Notes under the pieces: generated by a model
What the model was told of the DNA's origin: nothing
Seen by the model: the letters and a program-made list of their open reading frames with translations, nothing else
The model's database searches: none
Origin: Chitinophaga horti
GTDB taxonomy: Bacteria; Bacteroidota; Bacteroidia; Chitinophagales; Chitinophagaceae
Reading direction: 5' to 3'
NCBI RefSeq assembly: GCF_022867795.2
Contig: NZ_CP107006.1
Span: 4,030,001-4,094,000 of the forward strand
DNA length: 64,000 nucleotides
Part shown: positions 35,951 to 45,213 of the stretch, piece by piece
Layout of the letters: every line of letters starts with the position of its first letter
Position numbering within the stretch: position 1 is the stretch's first letter
Made by a program: the position numbers and the translations under genes

Positions 35951-37087
35951 TTAGTTGCTGATCATATACCAGCGGGTGCCGTCGGATTGAAAGGTCATGG
36001 CCATGTACATGGCGCTGTTCGTGTTCGCAGTTCCCTGGTACAGTGTAGTGATGCCCGTTATAGTAGTTGGCCCCGCAGCCCTTTCGAAGTTGGGCACGGT
36101 CGGACAAGTTACGTTCACCGTACGGTTCGCGACATTCTTTTTAATCACGTACATCCTGCCTGCACAGGTAGTAGGATTCGGCAACTGCACCACAATGGTG
36201 CCCGTACCGGATCCGTGGCTTAACACTACCGTGTAGTCGTCATCGGCAACAACAACCGGCGTAGTATTGGCTGTAATCGTCCTGATTTTAGCGGCCACAC
36301 TTCCGTTCACCGTTAAATCGCTGTGTGCAGCAGTTGTAACACCAATCCCCACATGTCCACTCACGGATGCCGTACCTGTAACCGTTAATGTTTGCGTGGG
36401 TGTGGCAGTACCAATCCCCAGCCTGTTATTTGTATTGTCCCAGAAAAGTTGTGCATTATTCTGCCCTACCGCTCCACTCGCACCACCAAACAACACAGAT
36501 CCCTGTGTTAAGGTAGTAACGGGCTTCAGGTAAGTAGGTGTCCAGTTGGCCCACTGCGTACCGTTGTATTGCAGCAACTGTTCGTTCGCGGGTGCAGACA
36601 GTGTTACATCATTAAGTTGCGTCAGCGTGTAATCGCCTTCCGCTGCAACAACAGCGCCTTTGCGCGTATTAAATGACAGCACGCCATCATTGGCATATTC
36701 TCTTCCACTTAACGAGAGACCAGTACCGGCCGTAAAAGTTACCGCGCCTGTACCGCCGTTCACGGAGCTCACCGTACTCGCAGGCGCATCGTCCTCGGCA
36801 AGTAACTGTTTCCAGGTAGCGTTTTTCCTCACAAACAAACTATTATGATCGGTAACGTAAATGATCAATCCGTTAGCCGCAGTATCGAGGGGGTGAGAAG
36901 TAAGTGCCGCGGAATTGACACGGGGCAGCAAAAGCCCCTGTTTAGGAGAATTAAGCTCCAGCAAAGCATCGCCACGAATCGCATTCGGTGTCAGACCACC
37001 CATTTTTACTTGGGCGCTGGCGGCTTGCTGCAAAAACATGCCGGCGATGAAGGTAAATCCTGCTTTTAGTAAAGCTTCAGGTTTCAT
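35951..37087 (-). CDS. Tail-fibre-like exported repeat protein (paralogue A)
   Basis: 378 aa from the ATG at 37087, which starts MKPEALLKAGFTFIAGMFLQQAASA, a signal peptide. The mature N-terminus reads GDALLELNSPKQGLLLPRVNSAALT, a motif shared with the next gene. The middle is rich in Thr/Gly/Asn/Ala (QLFWDNTNNRLGIGTATPTQTLTVTGTASV), typical of trimeric fibre-like shafts. The C-terminus (TIVVQLPNPTTCAGRMYVIKKNVANRTVNVTCP...FQSDGTRWYMISN) is a small beta domain also shared. No T9SS sorting domain is seen. Such proteins in Bacteroidota are usually left hypothetical; a surface fibre role is inference. It sits 23 bp upstream of the T9SS cargo gene. Confidence 0.72.
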   Translation of the reverse strand: MKPEALLKAGFTFIAGMFLQQAASAQVKMGGLTPNAIRGDALLELNSPKQGLLLPRVNSAALTSHPLDTAANGLIIYVTDHNSLFVRKNATWKQLLAEDDAPASTVSSVNGGTGAVTFTAGTGLSLSGREYANDGVLSFNTRKGAVVAAEGDYTLTQLNDVTLSAPANEQLLQYNGTQWANWTPTYLKPVTTLTQGSVLFGGASGAVGQNNAQLFWDNTNNRLGIGTATPTQTLTVTGTASVSGHVGIGVTTAAHSDLTVNGSVAAKIRTITANTTPVVVADDDYTVVLSHGSGTGTIVVQLPNPTTCAGRMYVIKKNVANRTVNVTCPTVPNFERAAGPTTITGITTLYQGTANTNSAMYMAMTFQSDGTRWYMISN

Positions 37088-37175
37088 AGGAGGTAATTGA
37101 TAAATAGGGCGCTGACAGATATGGCAGGGGAAACATGGAACGGCACGAGGCCATTCCATGTTCTGTATAAAAATA

Positions 37176-38930
37176 TTAGTTCCTTCTCAGGATGTACCAC
37201 TGTGTACCGTCAGACTGTACGGTCAGGGAAGAGTAAGCTACAGACAAGCTTGTAGTAGCTCCCGCTTCGATCGTACCAGCACCGGCAACATTGATCGTAA
37301 TTTCGTAATCATCGTAAACACCATCTACTGCAGGTACTTTTTTGATGTTGTAGATCCTTCCTTTGGAAGAAGCTGCAGTTGGCAGGGTGAAAGTGGACGC
37401 ACCATTTACTTTCGCAATAATAGTGTAGTCACTTGCAGTCAGCGTGTAGGTGGTAGTTAACACTTGCTTGATCGCTGCAGACATAGAACCCTCAACACTC
37501 AGGGTAGAAGTAGGCACCAGCGCAGAACCTACGCTCACGCCTGATTCAAAGCTTTTATTACCGGCAAACACCTGGTCAGCATTACTAACGAGACCGCGTG
37601 TAACTGTCGTGCTGTTAGCTTCAGGGATCTGCAGGTTGATAGTTTTAGCCACTGCATCTACCGTAACAGCAGGTGAAGCAACACCCGTTAAAGGATAAGC
37701 TGCAAAACCGATAGACAGTGCACCTTTCTCACCATTCATAGAAGCAACGCCGGCAGACAGGGCAGCACCATTGATGGTCAGTTGTTTCAAATCACCACCG
37801 TCCTGGTAAACCAGTTGGTAGTCGGTAGCATCTACCGGGGGCGTAGCCGTTGGTAAATCCGGCATACGGATATTACCGTTGAAGTTGGAAGTAGTTGCAC
37901 TACCACCACCAGCACCCAGGCTGATGTTGCCGTAAGCAGTCAGTGTACCACCAAACTCACCGTTCAGGGTTACGTTCAGGTTCTGCCCCACTTCTACGCC
38001 GTTTGTAAATACTTTATCACCACGGAAAGTCTGGTTAGTAGCGCTTACGATACCTGGCAGTGAGTTGTCGGCATGCGCCAGTTTCAGCTCATATTTGCCG
38101 GTAGTGGCGTCGTATGTTAAACTTGCACCTTTCTGATCGCTGGTTGCATCAGCAGTGGCTGCATCAGCCAAGGTGATACGGTCAGTCGCGAACAAAGTGG
38201 TATAATCTGCTTTAGACAGTAAACCGTAAGTGCCTACGCTCGCCGCAGATAACAACGGTGCGTTCAGGGTTAAGGTTTTTGCTGTGTTATCAGCAGCAAC
38301 GCTCAGGTTAGCATGGCCTACCGCAACGTTCGCCTGGAAGCCAATATTACCGTTAACAGTGTTCGTACCGTCGCCGATCGACGTTACTACAGGGCCGAAA
38401 GCAGCATCGCTGATCGTACGCTGTACGAGGTCACCATTCAGGTTACGTAACAGTACGCTCAGGTCGGTAGCTGCACCAGTCGTAGGTGCTTCTGCGATAT
38501 TGATCTGGCCTGTGTTTGTAATGGTGAAACGCTCTGCACCATTTGTTCTGAGGGAGATGTTGAAGTTCGTGTTAGAACCGATCGACTGGTCAGATCCGGT
38601 GTTGTTACCACCAAATTTCCAGAAGCTTTCTTCGATCGCATCTGCACCCGCCAGGCGTTTCCAGCCGTTGTTGTAGATGTACAGACCAGGATTGGTAGCG
38701 TCGTTCAGGTAAATGATCATACCATTTGCGATACCGGTAGTACCAATGGTAGTAAGATCATTAATACGGGGAAGCAACATACCCTTCGTCTGGCTCTCCA
38801 GCTCCAACAGTGCTTTTGGATCTATAGTGTTAGGATTACCGCCGATTTTTAACTGGGCTTTTGTGCTACTGTAAGATAAAGACAGTAGTCCTACCAGCGC
38901 TACGCTGGCAATACGAAACGTGTATTTCAT
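37176..38930 (-). CDS. Tail-fibre-like exported repeat protein (paralogue B)
   Basis: 584 aa with a signal peptide (MKYTFRIASVALVGLLSLSYSSTKA). It starts with the same module as its neighbour (DPKALLELESQTKGMLLPRINDLT, then NGMIIYLNDATNPGLYIYNNGWKRL) and ends with the same beta domain (STFTLPTAASSKGRIYNIKKVPAV...VQSDGTQWYILRRN). The long centre is low-complexity Ala/Thr/Asn/Gly-rich with a fibre-like repeating pattern (QVFAGNKSFESGVSVGSALVPTSTLSVEGS). It is the first gene of the cluster. Function is unknown; the architecture suggests an extended cell-surface protein. Confidence 0.74.
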   Translation of the reverse strand: MKYTFRIASVALVGLLSLSYSSTKAQLKIGGNPNTIDPKALLELESQTKGMLLPRINDLTTIGTTGIANGMIIYLNDATNPGLYIYNNGWKRLAGADAIEESFWKFGGNNTGSDQSIGSNTNFNISLRTNGAERFTITNTGQINIAEAPTTGAATDLSVLLRNLNGDLVQRTISDAAFGPVVTSIGDGTNTVNGNIGFQANVAVGHANLSVAADNTAKTLTLNAPLLSAASVGTYGLLSKADYTTLFATDRITLADAATADATSDQKGASLTYDATTGKYELKLAHADNSLPGIVSATNQTFRGDKVFTNGVEVGQNLNVTLNGEFGGTLTAYGNISLGAGGGSATTSNFNGNIRMPDLPTATPPVDATDYQLVYQDGGDLKQLTINGAALSAGVASMNGEKGALSIGFAAYPLTGVASPAVTVDAVAKTINLQIPEANSTTVTRGLVSNADQVFAGNKSFESGVSVGSALVPTSTLSVEGSMSAAIKQVLTTTYTLTASDYTIIAKVNGASTFTLPTAASSKGRIYNIKKVPAVDGVYDDYEITINVAGAGTIEAGATTSLSVAYSSLTVQSDGTQWYILRRN

Positions 38931-39298
38931 AGGATAAAAGGTTAAAAAAATTGTTCGTTTTAGTATAGAGTTTTTATGTCTTAAAAGGTGTCCGGTTATT
39001 ACAGGTTTTCCATGCTTTTCTAATTCAAACGTTCAATTTCCACGCTACAATATTACATATATAAATTGATTTTATACATCACACATGCAATATTTTTTTA
39101 AATTAATATTCACATCCTGACTACGATACAATGAGAGAGAAAATAGGGCTGAGTAGGAAGGGGTTACGAACTTTAGCGGGGAACGCTATCAGAATAATAA
39201 ATAATATATATAATGTGTAACTGCACACAAATAGCAGCTGGGATAAAAAAGGCCCCCTGTTTCCAGGAGGCCTTTATTTATTTTATCAGGAAGTTGAA
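38931..39298. other. AT-rich gap before paralogue B and after clpC
   Basis: About 370 bp, strongly AT-rich, with the clpC terminator at its right end. It must hold the promoter for the surface-protein cluster on the minus strand, but I see no clean TAnnTTTG element. No ORF of note. Confidence 0.5.
39248..39275 (-). terminator. Terminator after clpC
   Basis: On the minus strand, AAAGGCCTCCTG-GAAA-CAGGGGGCCTTTTTT, with one G-U pair and a run of T. Confidence 0.87.
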
Positions 39299-41830
39299 TT
39301 ATGCTTCTGATTTTTCGGATTTACTGGTGGACGCATCCTTTAAAGTAAATACGAGTTTTTGATTTTCGCCATCGAGATCCGCTACCAGTACATCTCCATT
39401 ATGGATGTTCATGTTCAGGATCTCTTCTGCCAAAGGATCTTCCAGGTATTTCTGGATGGCCCTGTGCAGCGGACGTGCACCGAACTGCTGATCGTAGCCT
39501 TTGTCTGCCAGGAAGCCTTTTGCCGCCTCTGTCAGTTCCAGGCTGAAGCCCAGGTTGTTCAGGCGTTTCAGCACACCTTGCATGGTGATATCGATGATGG
39601 TGTAGATATGTTCTTTAGACAGTGCGTTAAAGATGATCACATCATCAATACGATTCAGGAACTCGGGAGAGAAGGTACGTTTCAGCGCTTTTTCAATTAC
39701 TGATTTCGTGTTCTCTTCTTCCGCCGCTACCCTGGTAGCCGTCGTGAAACCTACACCTGCGCCGAAGTCTTTCAACTGGCGAACACCGATGTTCGAGGTC
39801 ATGATGATGAGGGTGTTTTTGAAGTCAACCTTACGGCCAAGACCGTCGGTGAGTATACCATCATCCAGTACCTGCAGCAGGATGTTATAAATATCCGGAT
39901 GTGCTTTCTCGATCTCGTCCAGCAGGATTACAGAGTAAGGTTTACGGCGAACTTTTTCAGTCAGCTGACCACCTTCTTCATAACCTACATAACCCGGAGG
40001 CGCGCCGATCAGGCGGCTTACGGAGAATTTCTCCATGTATTCACTCATATCGATACGGATCAGCGCATCTTCTGAGTCGAACATATAGCGGGCGAGTGAT
40101 TTTGCCAGCTCCGTTTTACCAACACCGGTCGGGCCGAGGAAGATGAAGGTACCGATTGGTTTCTTCGGATCTTTCAGACCTACGCGGTTACGCTGGATCG
40201 CTTTGGTTACTTTGCTGATGGCCTCGTCCTGACCTACTACTGCACCTTTCAGGTCGTCCGTCATGCGGCGCAGTTTTTCGGTTTCGGCCTGCACCATCCT
40301 TTTCACAGGGATGCCGGTCATCATGCTTACTACTTCCGCGATCGCTTCTTCGTCGATCGGATAGCGTTTGTGTTTCACCTCTTCTTCCCAAACAGCTTTC
40401 GCTTTTTCGAGATCTTCACCCAGTTTCTTTTCGGTATCGCGTAAAGCGGCAGCTTCTTCGAAGCGTTGGCTTTTCACGACCTTATTTTTTTCCTGCTTGA
40501 TGTCTTCGATCTGTTTTTCCAGTTCGAGGATGTTTTGCGGCACATTGATGTTTTTCAGGTGCACGCGGGCGCCTACCTCATCGAGTACGTCGATCGCCTT
40601 GTCGGGCAGCAGACGGTCGGTCATGTAACGGTCGCTCAGTTTCACGCAGGCCTGGATGGCTTCGTCGTTATAGCTTACGTTATGGTATTCTTCATAACGC
40701 GGTTTGATGTTGTTGAGGATCTGGATGGTTTCGTCTACCGTTGGCGGATCTACCATTACTTTCTGGAAGCGACGGTCGAGTGCGCCATCTTTCTCGATGT
40801 ACATGCGGTACTCATCCAAAGTGGAGGCGCCGATGCACTGGAGTTCGCCCCTTGCGAGGGCTGGCTTAAAGATGTTGGAAGCGTCCAGCGAGCCGGAAGC
40901 GCCACCTGCACCTACGATCGTATGGATCTCATCGATAAAGAGGATCACGTCGCGGTTCTTTTCCAGTTCGTTCATGATCGCTTTCATCCTTTCTTCGAAC
41001 TGGCCACGGTATTTGGTACCGGCCACCAGTGCGGCGAGATCGAGGCTCACTACGCGTTTGTCGAACAGTACGCGGCTCACCTTACGTTGCACGATGCGCA
41101 GCGCGAGGCCTTCCACGATTGCGGTTTTACCCACACCCGGCTCACCGATGAGGATCGGGTTGTTCTTTTTACGGCGGGAAAGTATCTGCGATACCCTTTC
41201 GATTTCCGCTTCGCGGCCTACGATCGGATCGAGGCTGCCGCTTTCCGCGAGTTTGGTGATATCGCGACCGAAGTTATCGAGAACTGGTGTTTTTGATTTT
41301 GCATTGGCTTGCTTCGATTTGGAAGCGTAGCTCTTTCTTTCGTCTTCAAATTCCTCTTCTCCCGGGTCATCAAATTCTGCCTTGGGATCTGTTGATTTCA
41401 CGAAGCCGAGTTCATTTTTAAAAGTATCGTAATCCACGTCAAACTGTTGAAGAATTTGAGTACAAACGTTTTCTTTATTCTTAAGGATGGATAACATCAG
41501 GTGCTCTGTTTCCACGGTGGGACTTTTAAGCGCCTTCGCTTCCAGTACGGTCACGCGTATCACCTTTTCGGCCTGGCGCGTTAGCGGCAGACTGTTGATG
41601 TTGGCGATGTTCTTACCGGTTTTATCCTTGATAGCCAGTTCTACCTCTTTGCGCAGCTCATAGAGATCCACGTTCAGAGCCTGTAAAATTTTTACAGCTG
41701 TGCCCTCACCTTCCCGAATAATACCTAGCAACAGGTGTTCCGTACCGATGAAATCATTCCCCAAGCGTAAAGCCTCCTCCCTGCTGAATGAAATGATTTC
41801 CTTTACTTGCGGTGAAAAATTCTGGTCCAT
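39299..41830 (-). CDS. clpC: ATP-dependent Clp protease ATP-binding subunit ClpC
   Basis: 843 aa. The layout is two Clp N-terminal repeats (about residues 1-150), a first AAA+ domain with Walker [16 protein letters not shown] and Walker [16 protein letters not shown], and a middle region with a UVR-like motif ([28 protein letters not shown]). The second AAA+ domain has [17 protein letters not shown] and [26 protein letters not shown]. It unfolds proteins for ClpP in the cytoplasm. A ClpP-recognition loop is expected in the second AAA+ domain. It is a single-gene unit; no mcsAB or ctsR-like genes are nearby, as expected outside Firmicutes. Confidence 0.96.
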   Translation of the reverse strand: MDQNFSPQVKEIISFSREEALRLGNDFIGTEHLLLGIIREGEGTAVKILQALNVDLYELRKEVELAIKDKTGKNIANINSLPLTRQAEKVIRVTVLEAKALKSPTVETEHLMLSILKNKENVCTQILQQFDVDYDTFKNELGFVKSTDPKAEFDDPGEEEFEDERKSYASKSKQANAKSKTPVLDNFGRDITKLAESGSLDPIVGREAEIERVSQILSRRKKNNPILIGEPGVGKTAIVEGLALRIVQRKVSRVLFDKRVVSLDLAALVAGTKYRGQFEERMKAIMNELEKNRDVILFIDEIHTIVGAGGASGSLDASNIFKPALARGELQCIGASTLDEYRMYIEKDGALDRRFQKVMVDPPTVDETIQILNNIKPRYEEYHNVSYNDEAIQACVKLSDRYMTDRLLPDKAIDVLDEVGARVHLKNINVPQNILELEKQIEDIKQEKNKVVKSQRFEEAAALRDTEKKLGEDLEKAKAVWEEEVKHKRYPIDEEAIAEVVSMMTGIPVKRMVQAETEKLRRMTDDLKGAVVGQDEAISKVTKAIQRNRVGLKDPKKPIGTFIFLGPTGVGKTELAKSLARYMFDSEDALIRIDMSEYMEKFSVSRLIGAPPGYVGYEEGGQLTEKVRRKPYSVILLDEIEKAHPDIYNILLQVLDDGILTDGLGRKVDFKNTLIIMTSNIGVRQLKDFGAGVGFTTATRVAAEEENTKSVIEKALKRTFSPEFLNRIDDVIIFNALSKEHIYTIIDITMQGVLKRLNNLGFSLELTEAAKGFLADKGYDQQFGARPLHRAIQKYLEDPLAEEILNMNIHNGDVLVADLDGENQKLVFTLKDASTSKSEKSEA

Positions 41831-42074
41831 TGTGAGATGATTTATTGATTAAAACCCTTACGGGGGCGTGCCTATACAATATTAGCAAAATAATTTGATT
41901 TACCTTTTTGTCCTTGCAATTTTATACTTAAGATTTACTTTTGCGATTGGAAGGCCTGAGGTGTAAGAATATCTACGAGAATAGGGATGCTTTGATGCGG
42001 GAGTTCGTAGCGATTTTTACAGATGGTTTTCCTTGATTCCTTTTTTTATCTGTTATAACTAACATCCGTGTCCG

Positions 42075-42452
42075 ATGGAGTTCAAAATTGATACCAAAGA
42101 AAAAATAGTGATATTTAGTCCTGAAGGAGAGATATTGGATGCTAATTTGTCAGCCTCGTTTATCACGGGCATCATCCGTTACCCCGACCTGGAAGGCAGG
42201 AATCTTATACTGGACCTGGCCGGCATCCAAAAAACAGATGAAAAGGGAAAGGAAGCCATTTTAGCAGTCTACCGCCACGTGTATGACAATGGTCAATCCT
42301 GCGCATTAGCCCGCCTTAACAGCGACTTAACAGATTATTTTACCGAAAACCACCCCGAAGTGCTTAATCTTGCGCCCACCTTAGCAGAGGCGATCGACCT
42401 CGTGATGATGGAAGAACTGGAACGTGAGATTGGCAGCGGAGAATGGGACTGA
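42075..42452 (+). CDS. STAS-domain protein
   Basis: 125 aa forming one STAS domain: MEFKIDTKEKIVIFSPEGEILDANLSASF, then NLILDLAGIQKTDEKGKEAILAVYRHVYDNG. The usual phospho-acceptor position (DSSG in SpoIIAA-type proteins) reads TDEKG, without a serine, so it is probably not a classical kinase-switched anti-anti-sigma factor. It lies 35 bp upstream of rnz, an arrangement I associate with Chitinophagaceae. The role is unknown. Confidence 0.75.
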   Translation: MEFKIDTKEKIVIFSPEGEILDANLSASFITGIIRYPDLEGRNLILDLAGIQKTDEKGKEAILAVYRHVYDNGQSCALARLNSDLTDYFTENHPEVLNLAPTLAEAIDLVMMEELEREIGSGEWD

Positions 42453-42487
42453 CCGCACCTATTGCATTCACACCACTTTAGAAAAAC

Positions 42488-43396
42488 ATGTTTGCCGTAA
42501 CAATACTGGGCAACAATTCCGCCCTTCCGACCCCGGAAAGACATCCAACAGCACAGGTAGTTACCTGCAACGATCAGCTGGTACTCATAGATTGCGGCGA
42601 GGGTACGCAAGTACAACTCGCGAAGTTCAAAGTTCGCAGAAGTCGTATCAAACATATCGTGATCAGTCATTTGCACGGCGATCATTATTTCGGGTTGATA
42701 GGATTACTGAACACCCTGAGCATGCTCGGGCGCACCGAGCCGTTGTTCCTGTACGCACCTCCGGAGCTGGAAGCGATTATCCGCCTGCAGATGGAATGTG
42801 CTGGCACCGTGCTGAACTACCCGTTTACCTTTACCCCACTGCTGCCGGATCAAACCGGGGTTATCATCCGCGAAAAGGAATTTGAGGTAAGCTTCTTCCC
42901 TACCCGCCACCGCATTCCCTGTTACGGTTTCGCTTTTAACATGCAGCGCCGCAAACGCAAGATACTGCCCGACCAGGCCGTCGCTTACGAAATACCAGCC
43001 ACGTTTTACTCCCGTTTACAGGATGGCGAAGATTATCGCCGGAAAGACGGCACCCTGGTACAAAACGACTGGGTCACACTGCCGCCTGCTCCCGGCAAAC
43101 GCTACGTGTACTGTGCCGACACCGTGTATAACGAAGAAATGGTGCCGCAACTAAAGGATGCCGACCTGATTTACCACGAAACCACCTACCTGCACGACCA
43201 GCTGCAGAAGGCCACCGAAAGATTCCACAGCACGTCCGTACAGGCCGCCGGTCTGGCCAGGCTCGCAAACGTAAAACGCCTGCTGGTAGGCCACTTTTCC
43301 AGTAAATACACCGATTTACAACCTTTCCTTGACGAATGCCGGCCCATCTTCCCCAATACCGACCTGGCGGAAGAAGGCGTGAGCTACATTATATAA
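42488..43396 (+). CDS. rnz: Ribonuclease Z
   Basis: 302 aa. The metallo-beta-lactamase core shows the zinc motif VISHLHGDHYFGLIGLL (HxHxDH), with further ligands in YCADTVYNEEM and IYHETTYLHDQ and the final histidine in LLVGHFSSKYTDL. The N-terminal ILGNNSALPTPERHPTAQVV is typical of RNase Z from this phylum. It trims tRNA 3' ends. Encoded tRNA-Asp in this window lacks CCA, which fits RNase Z plus CCA-adding enzyme processing. It is co-directional with and probably co-transcribed with the STAS gene. Confidence 0.95.
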   Translation: MFAVTILGNNSALPTPERHPTAQVVTCNDQLVLIDCGEGTQVQLAKFKVRRSRIKHIVISHLHGDHYFGLIGLLNTLSMLGRTEPLFLYAPPELEAIIRLQMECAGTVLNYPFTFTPLLPDQTGVIIREKEFEVSFFPTRHRIPCYGFAFNMQRRKRKILPDQAVAYEIPATFYSRLQDGEDYRRKDGTLVQNDWVTLPPAPGKRYVYCADTVYNEEMVPQLKDADLIYHETTYLHDQLQKATERFHSTSVQAAGLARLANVKRLLVGHFSSKYTDLQPFLDECRPIFPNTDLAEEGVSYII

Positions 43397-43511
43397 AGCG
43401 TTGCCATCCTTACCTTAAGACTTGTTTAAATTTTAAAATACCTACTTTTGGTGATTGCATAACGAAATATCAATCACTACTTTTACGCATAAATTAATAA
43501 ACCTATACTGT

Positions 43512-44387
43512 ATGAAAAAAGCGCCATTTCCCTACCTGGCACTGTTATGCTGTGTGGCCACTATCGGCACCGCAAAAGCGCAAACGCTCGAAAACGTTGC
43601 CGGCGAAACCGACACCGTGATCACTACCACCGCTGTTATTGAAAACGACCCGCCGGAAGAAGAAAAGCCCACCCGTGGTCGCTTCTATTATAAAAACAAC
43701 GTAAAAGTGGGCCTTAGCCCTATCCTGCTGGGCAATTACAGCCTTACGTACGAGCGGATGCTCACCCGCGGCATCTCTGTATCCGCAGGATACCGCTTTA
43801 TGCCTAAAACCGCCATCAATAGTACACCACTTACCAAGGAAGTGATGAAAGCCATTACCGAAGACGGCGACGAGATCAGCCAGCAGCTTGGCGACGCGAA
43901 CATGTCGGGCAGTGCCATCACCGCGGAGTTCCGCTTCTATACCGGTCCGCGTAAACCTGGTGCTACCGGCTTTTACGGTGGCGTTTACGGCCGATACTCC
44001 AACCTGAAGTTCGACTTCCCGTATGAGTTTGAGGCTACCGATGCAAACGTTACCCGCACCGTGCCTTTCCTGGCCGAAACCAAAGGTTTTGGCGGCGGCC
44101 TGCTGTTTGGCGTACAATGGCAGATCAAACGCGTTACGATCGACTTCACCATCCTCGGTGCCCACTGGGGCAAAATGACCGGTGATATCGACGGCAAAAC
44201 CGATTTGAGCGACTTATCCGAGCAGGATCGTGCGGATCTCCGCAATGACCTGGAAGACCTCGTAAACTTCAACGAAGACAAGAAATACATCACCGCCCAG
44301 GTGAACAACGACGGCATCAGAGGCAAGCTGGACGCTCCGTTCCCGGGCATCCGCGGTTTGAACCTGAGTATTGGGTTTAACTTCTAA
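43512..44387 (+). CDS. Predicted outer-membrane beta-barrel protein
   Basis: 291 aa from the ATG at 43512, which begins a signal peptide (MKKAPFPYLALLCCVATIGTAKA). After an acidic linker the protein shows alternating hydrophobic strands with aromatic ends (KVGLSPILLGNYSLTYERMLTRGISVSAGYRFMP, ITAEFRFYTGP, FYGGVYGRYSN). It finishes with the barrel signature GLNLSIGFNF, a C-terminal phenylalanine. It resembles DUF3575-type outer-membrane proteins. An acidic extracellular-loop-like segment (DLSEQDRADLRNDLEDLVNFNED) lies before the last strands. Function unknown. A perfect terminator follows. Confidence 0.75.
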   Translation: MKKAPFPYLALLCCVATIGTAKAQTLENVAGETDTVITTTAVIENDPPEEEKPTRGRFYYKNNVKVGLSPILLGNYSLTYERMLTRGISVSAGYRFMPKTAINSTPLTKEVMKAITEDGDEISQQLGDANMSGSAITAEFRFYTGPRKPGATGFYGGVYGRYSNLKFDFPYEFEATDANVTRTVPFLAETKGFGGGLLFGVQWQIKRVTIDFTILGAHWGKMTGDIDGKTDLSDLSEQDRADLRNDLEDLVNFNEDKKYITAQVNNDGIRGKLDAPFPGIRGLNLSIGFNF

Positions 44388-44408
44388 GATATCTTCTGAA
44401 CTGTATGA

Positions 44409-44442
44409 GGGCAAGGCAGCGAACGCTGTCTTGCCCTTTTTT
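44409..44442 (+). terminator. Terminator after the outer-membrane protein gene
   Basis: Perfect stem GGGCAAGGCAGCG / CGCTGTCTTGCCC (one G-T pair) with a 2-nt loop, then six T. Confidence 0.9.
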
Positions 44443-44587
44443 GTGCCCAGCAGAGGGCCTTTAAAGGGCAACGAAAGGGCCCGCAAAGGGCATAGGTCAA
44501 GCGGAGCAAGGGTTTCACCGGCCTCAATCCCCGGAGATGACCGATTTCAGGATGTTTCAGGAAGTTTGAATGGGGTATTACAGGGAG

Positions 44588-44688
44588 ATCCCTCCTGCAT
44601 CCTTGCTAAATCCTTGCTACATCCCTGCTAAAAACACTGGTGTTTCAGCAACATTTTAGCAACAACTTAGCAAGGATGTAGGAGGGAT
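44588..44688. repeat. Long interrupted palindrome
   Basis: Positions 44588-44609 and 44667-44688 are inverted copies with 21 of 22 bases matching (core TTAGCAAGGATG). The 57-nt centre contains a second small palindrome (AAACAC / GTGTTT at 44632-44645). Short direct repeats of CCTTGCTA/CCCTGCTA line the left arm. The folded unit resembles an intergenic repeat or cruciform element. Confidence 0.7.
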
Positions 44689-44846
44689 GCAGGAAGGATC
44701 CTGGGAGGTTGCGAAGTGTGTTTGTCGCAACGATGTCTCCGAGGGGCGCAATGCGTACTAAAAGTAAGTTAGGAAATCAAAAGTTTCGGAGGGGGAGTCC
44801 AATGTGAGTCCAATCAGAGTCGAAGTAAAGTGTTATCTGAGGTGTC

Positions 44847-44902
44847 ACGCCCTGAAATAGGTTTACACCTGGTTAGATAATCCGGGTTAAGGTTTACACC
44901 TG
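44847..44902. repeat. Paired 13-bp direct repeats, probable end of a lost insertion sequence
   Basis: AGGTTTACACCTG occurs at 44859-44871 and 44890-44902. The first copy is preceded by TGTCACGCCCTGAAAT. A TGTCA... end followed by spaced identical subterminal boxes is a typical transposase-binding arrangement, but no matching transposase or second end is present. Confidence 0.45.
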
Positions 44903-44949
44903 TCATTGCCCATTAGGGAAGTGCCGTTGAAGCGTGCCTTTAAGTTTGT

Positions 44950-45213
44950 AGGAGAATAGATTTAAAAGAAAATCTATTATTACTAATACTATCTTTTCTT
45001 TTTGGTTCTTTTTCTTTTACAATCCACGTGGATATGTGGATAAGTCAACCCACAGCATGGGCGCATTAACAGAGTGCCAGGTTCGCGTCCTAAGCGTCGT
45101 TTTAATCCCATGCCGTGGTGTTACCGGTTATGCTTCAAATAGAAATTTGGGTCTTAAACCCATTAGTAAGGCTTTGATTGAAACCGGTATGGGTTGACTA
45201 CATTAAAAACATA
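44950..45213 (+). ncRNA. Candidate bridge RNA region of the IS110 element
   Basis: The non-coding segment directly before the transposase has several stems: AATAGATTT/AAATCTATT (44954-44979), GCATGGG/CCCATGC (45055-45061 with 45107-45113, closing a 45-nt internal loop) and TGGGT/ACCCA near 45150. In IS110-group elements the bridge RNA that specifies donor and target is encoded in this left end. The side is right and the structure plausible. The exact RNA and its guide loops cannot be read without the element ends. Confidence 0.45.

Larger units (their letters stand above)
44443..45213. other. 770-bp accessory intergenic region upstream of the IS110 transposase
   Basis: No protein gene seen. 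From left to right it holds three AAAGGGC direct repeats (44462-44495), a 22-bp inverted repeat (44588-44688), two GAGTCCAAT copies near 44795 and 44809, two AGGTTTACACCTG copies (44859 and 44890) next to a TGTCACGCCC motif, an AATAGATTT / AAATCTATT hairpin (44954-44979), and the structured segment just before the transposase. Confidence 0.6.

Noticed and set aside
44454..44495. AAAGGGC direct repeats as a CRISPR-like array
   Set aside because: Units are seven bases, spacing is irregular and there are no spacers of constant length.
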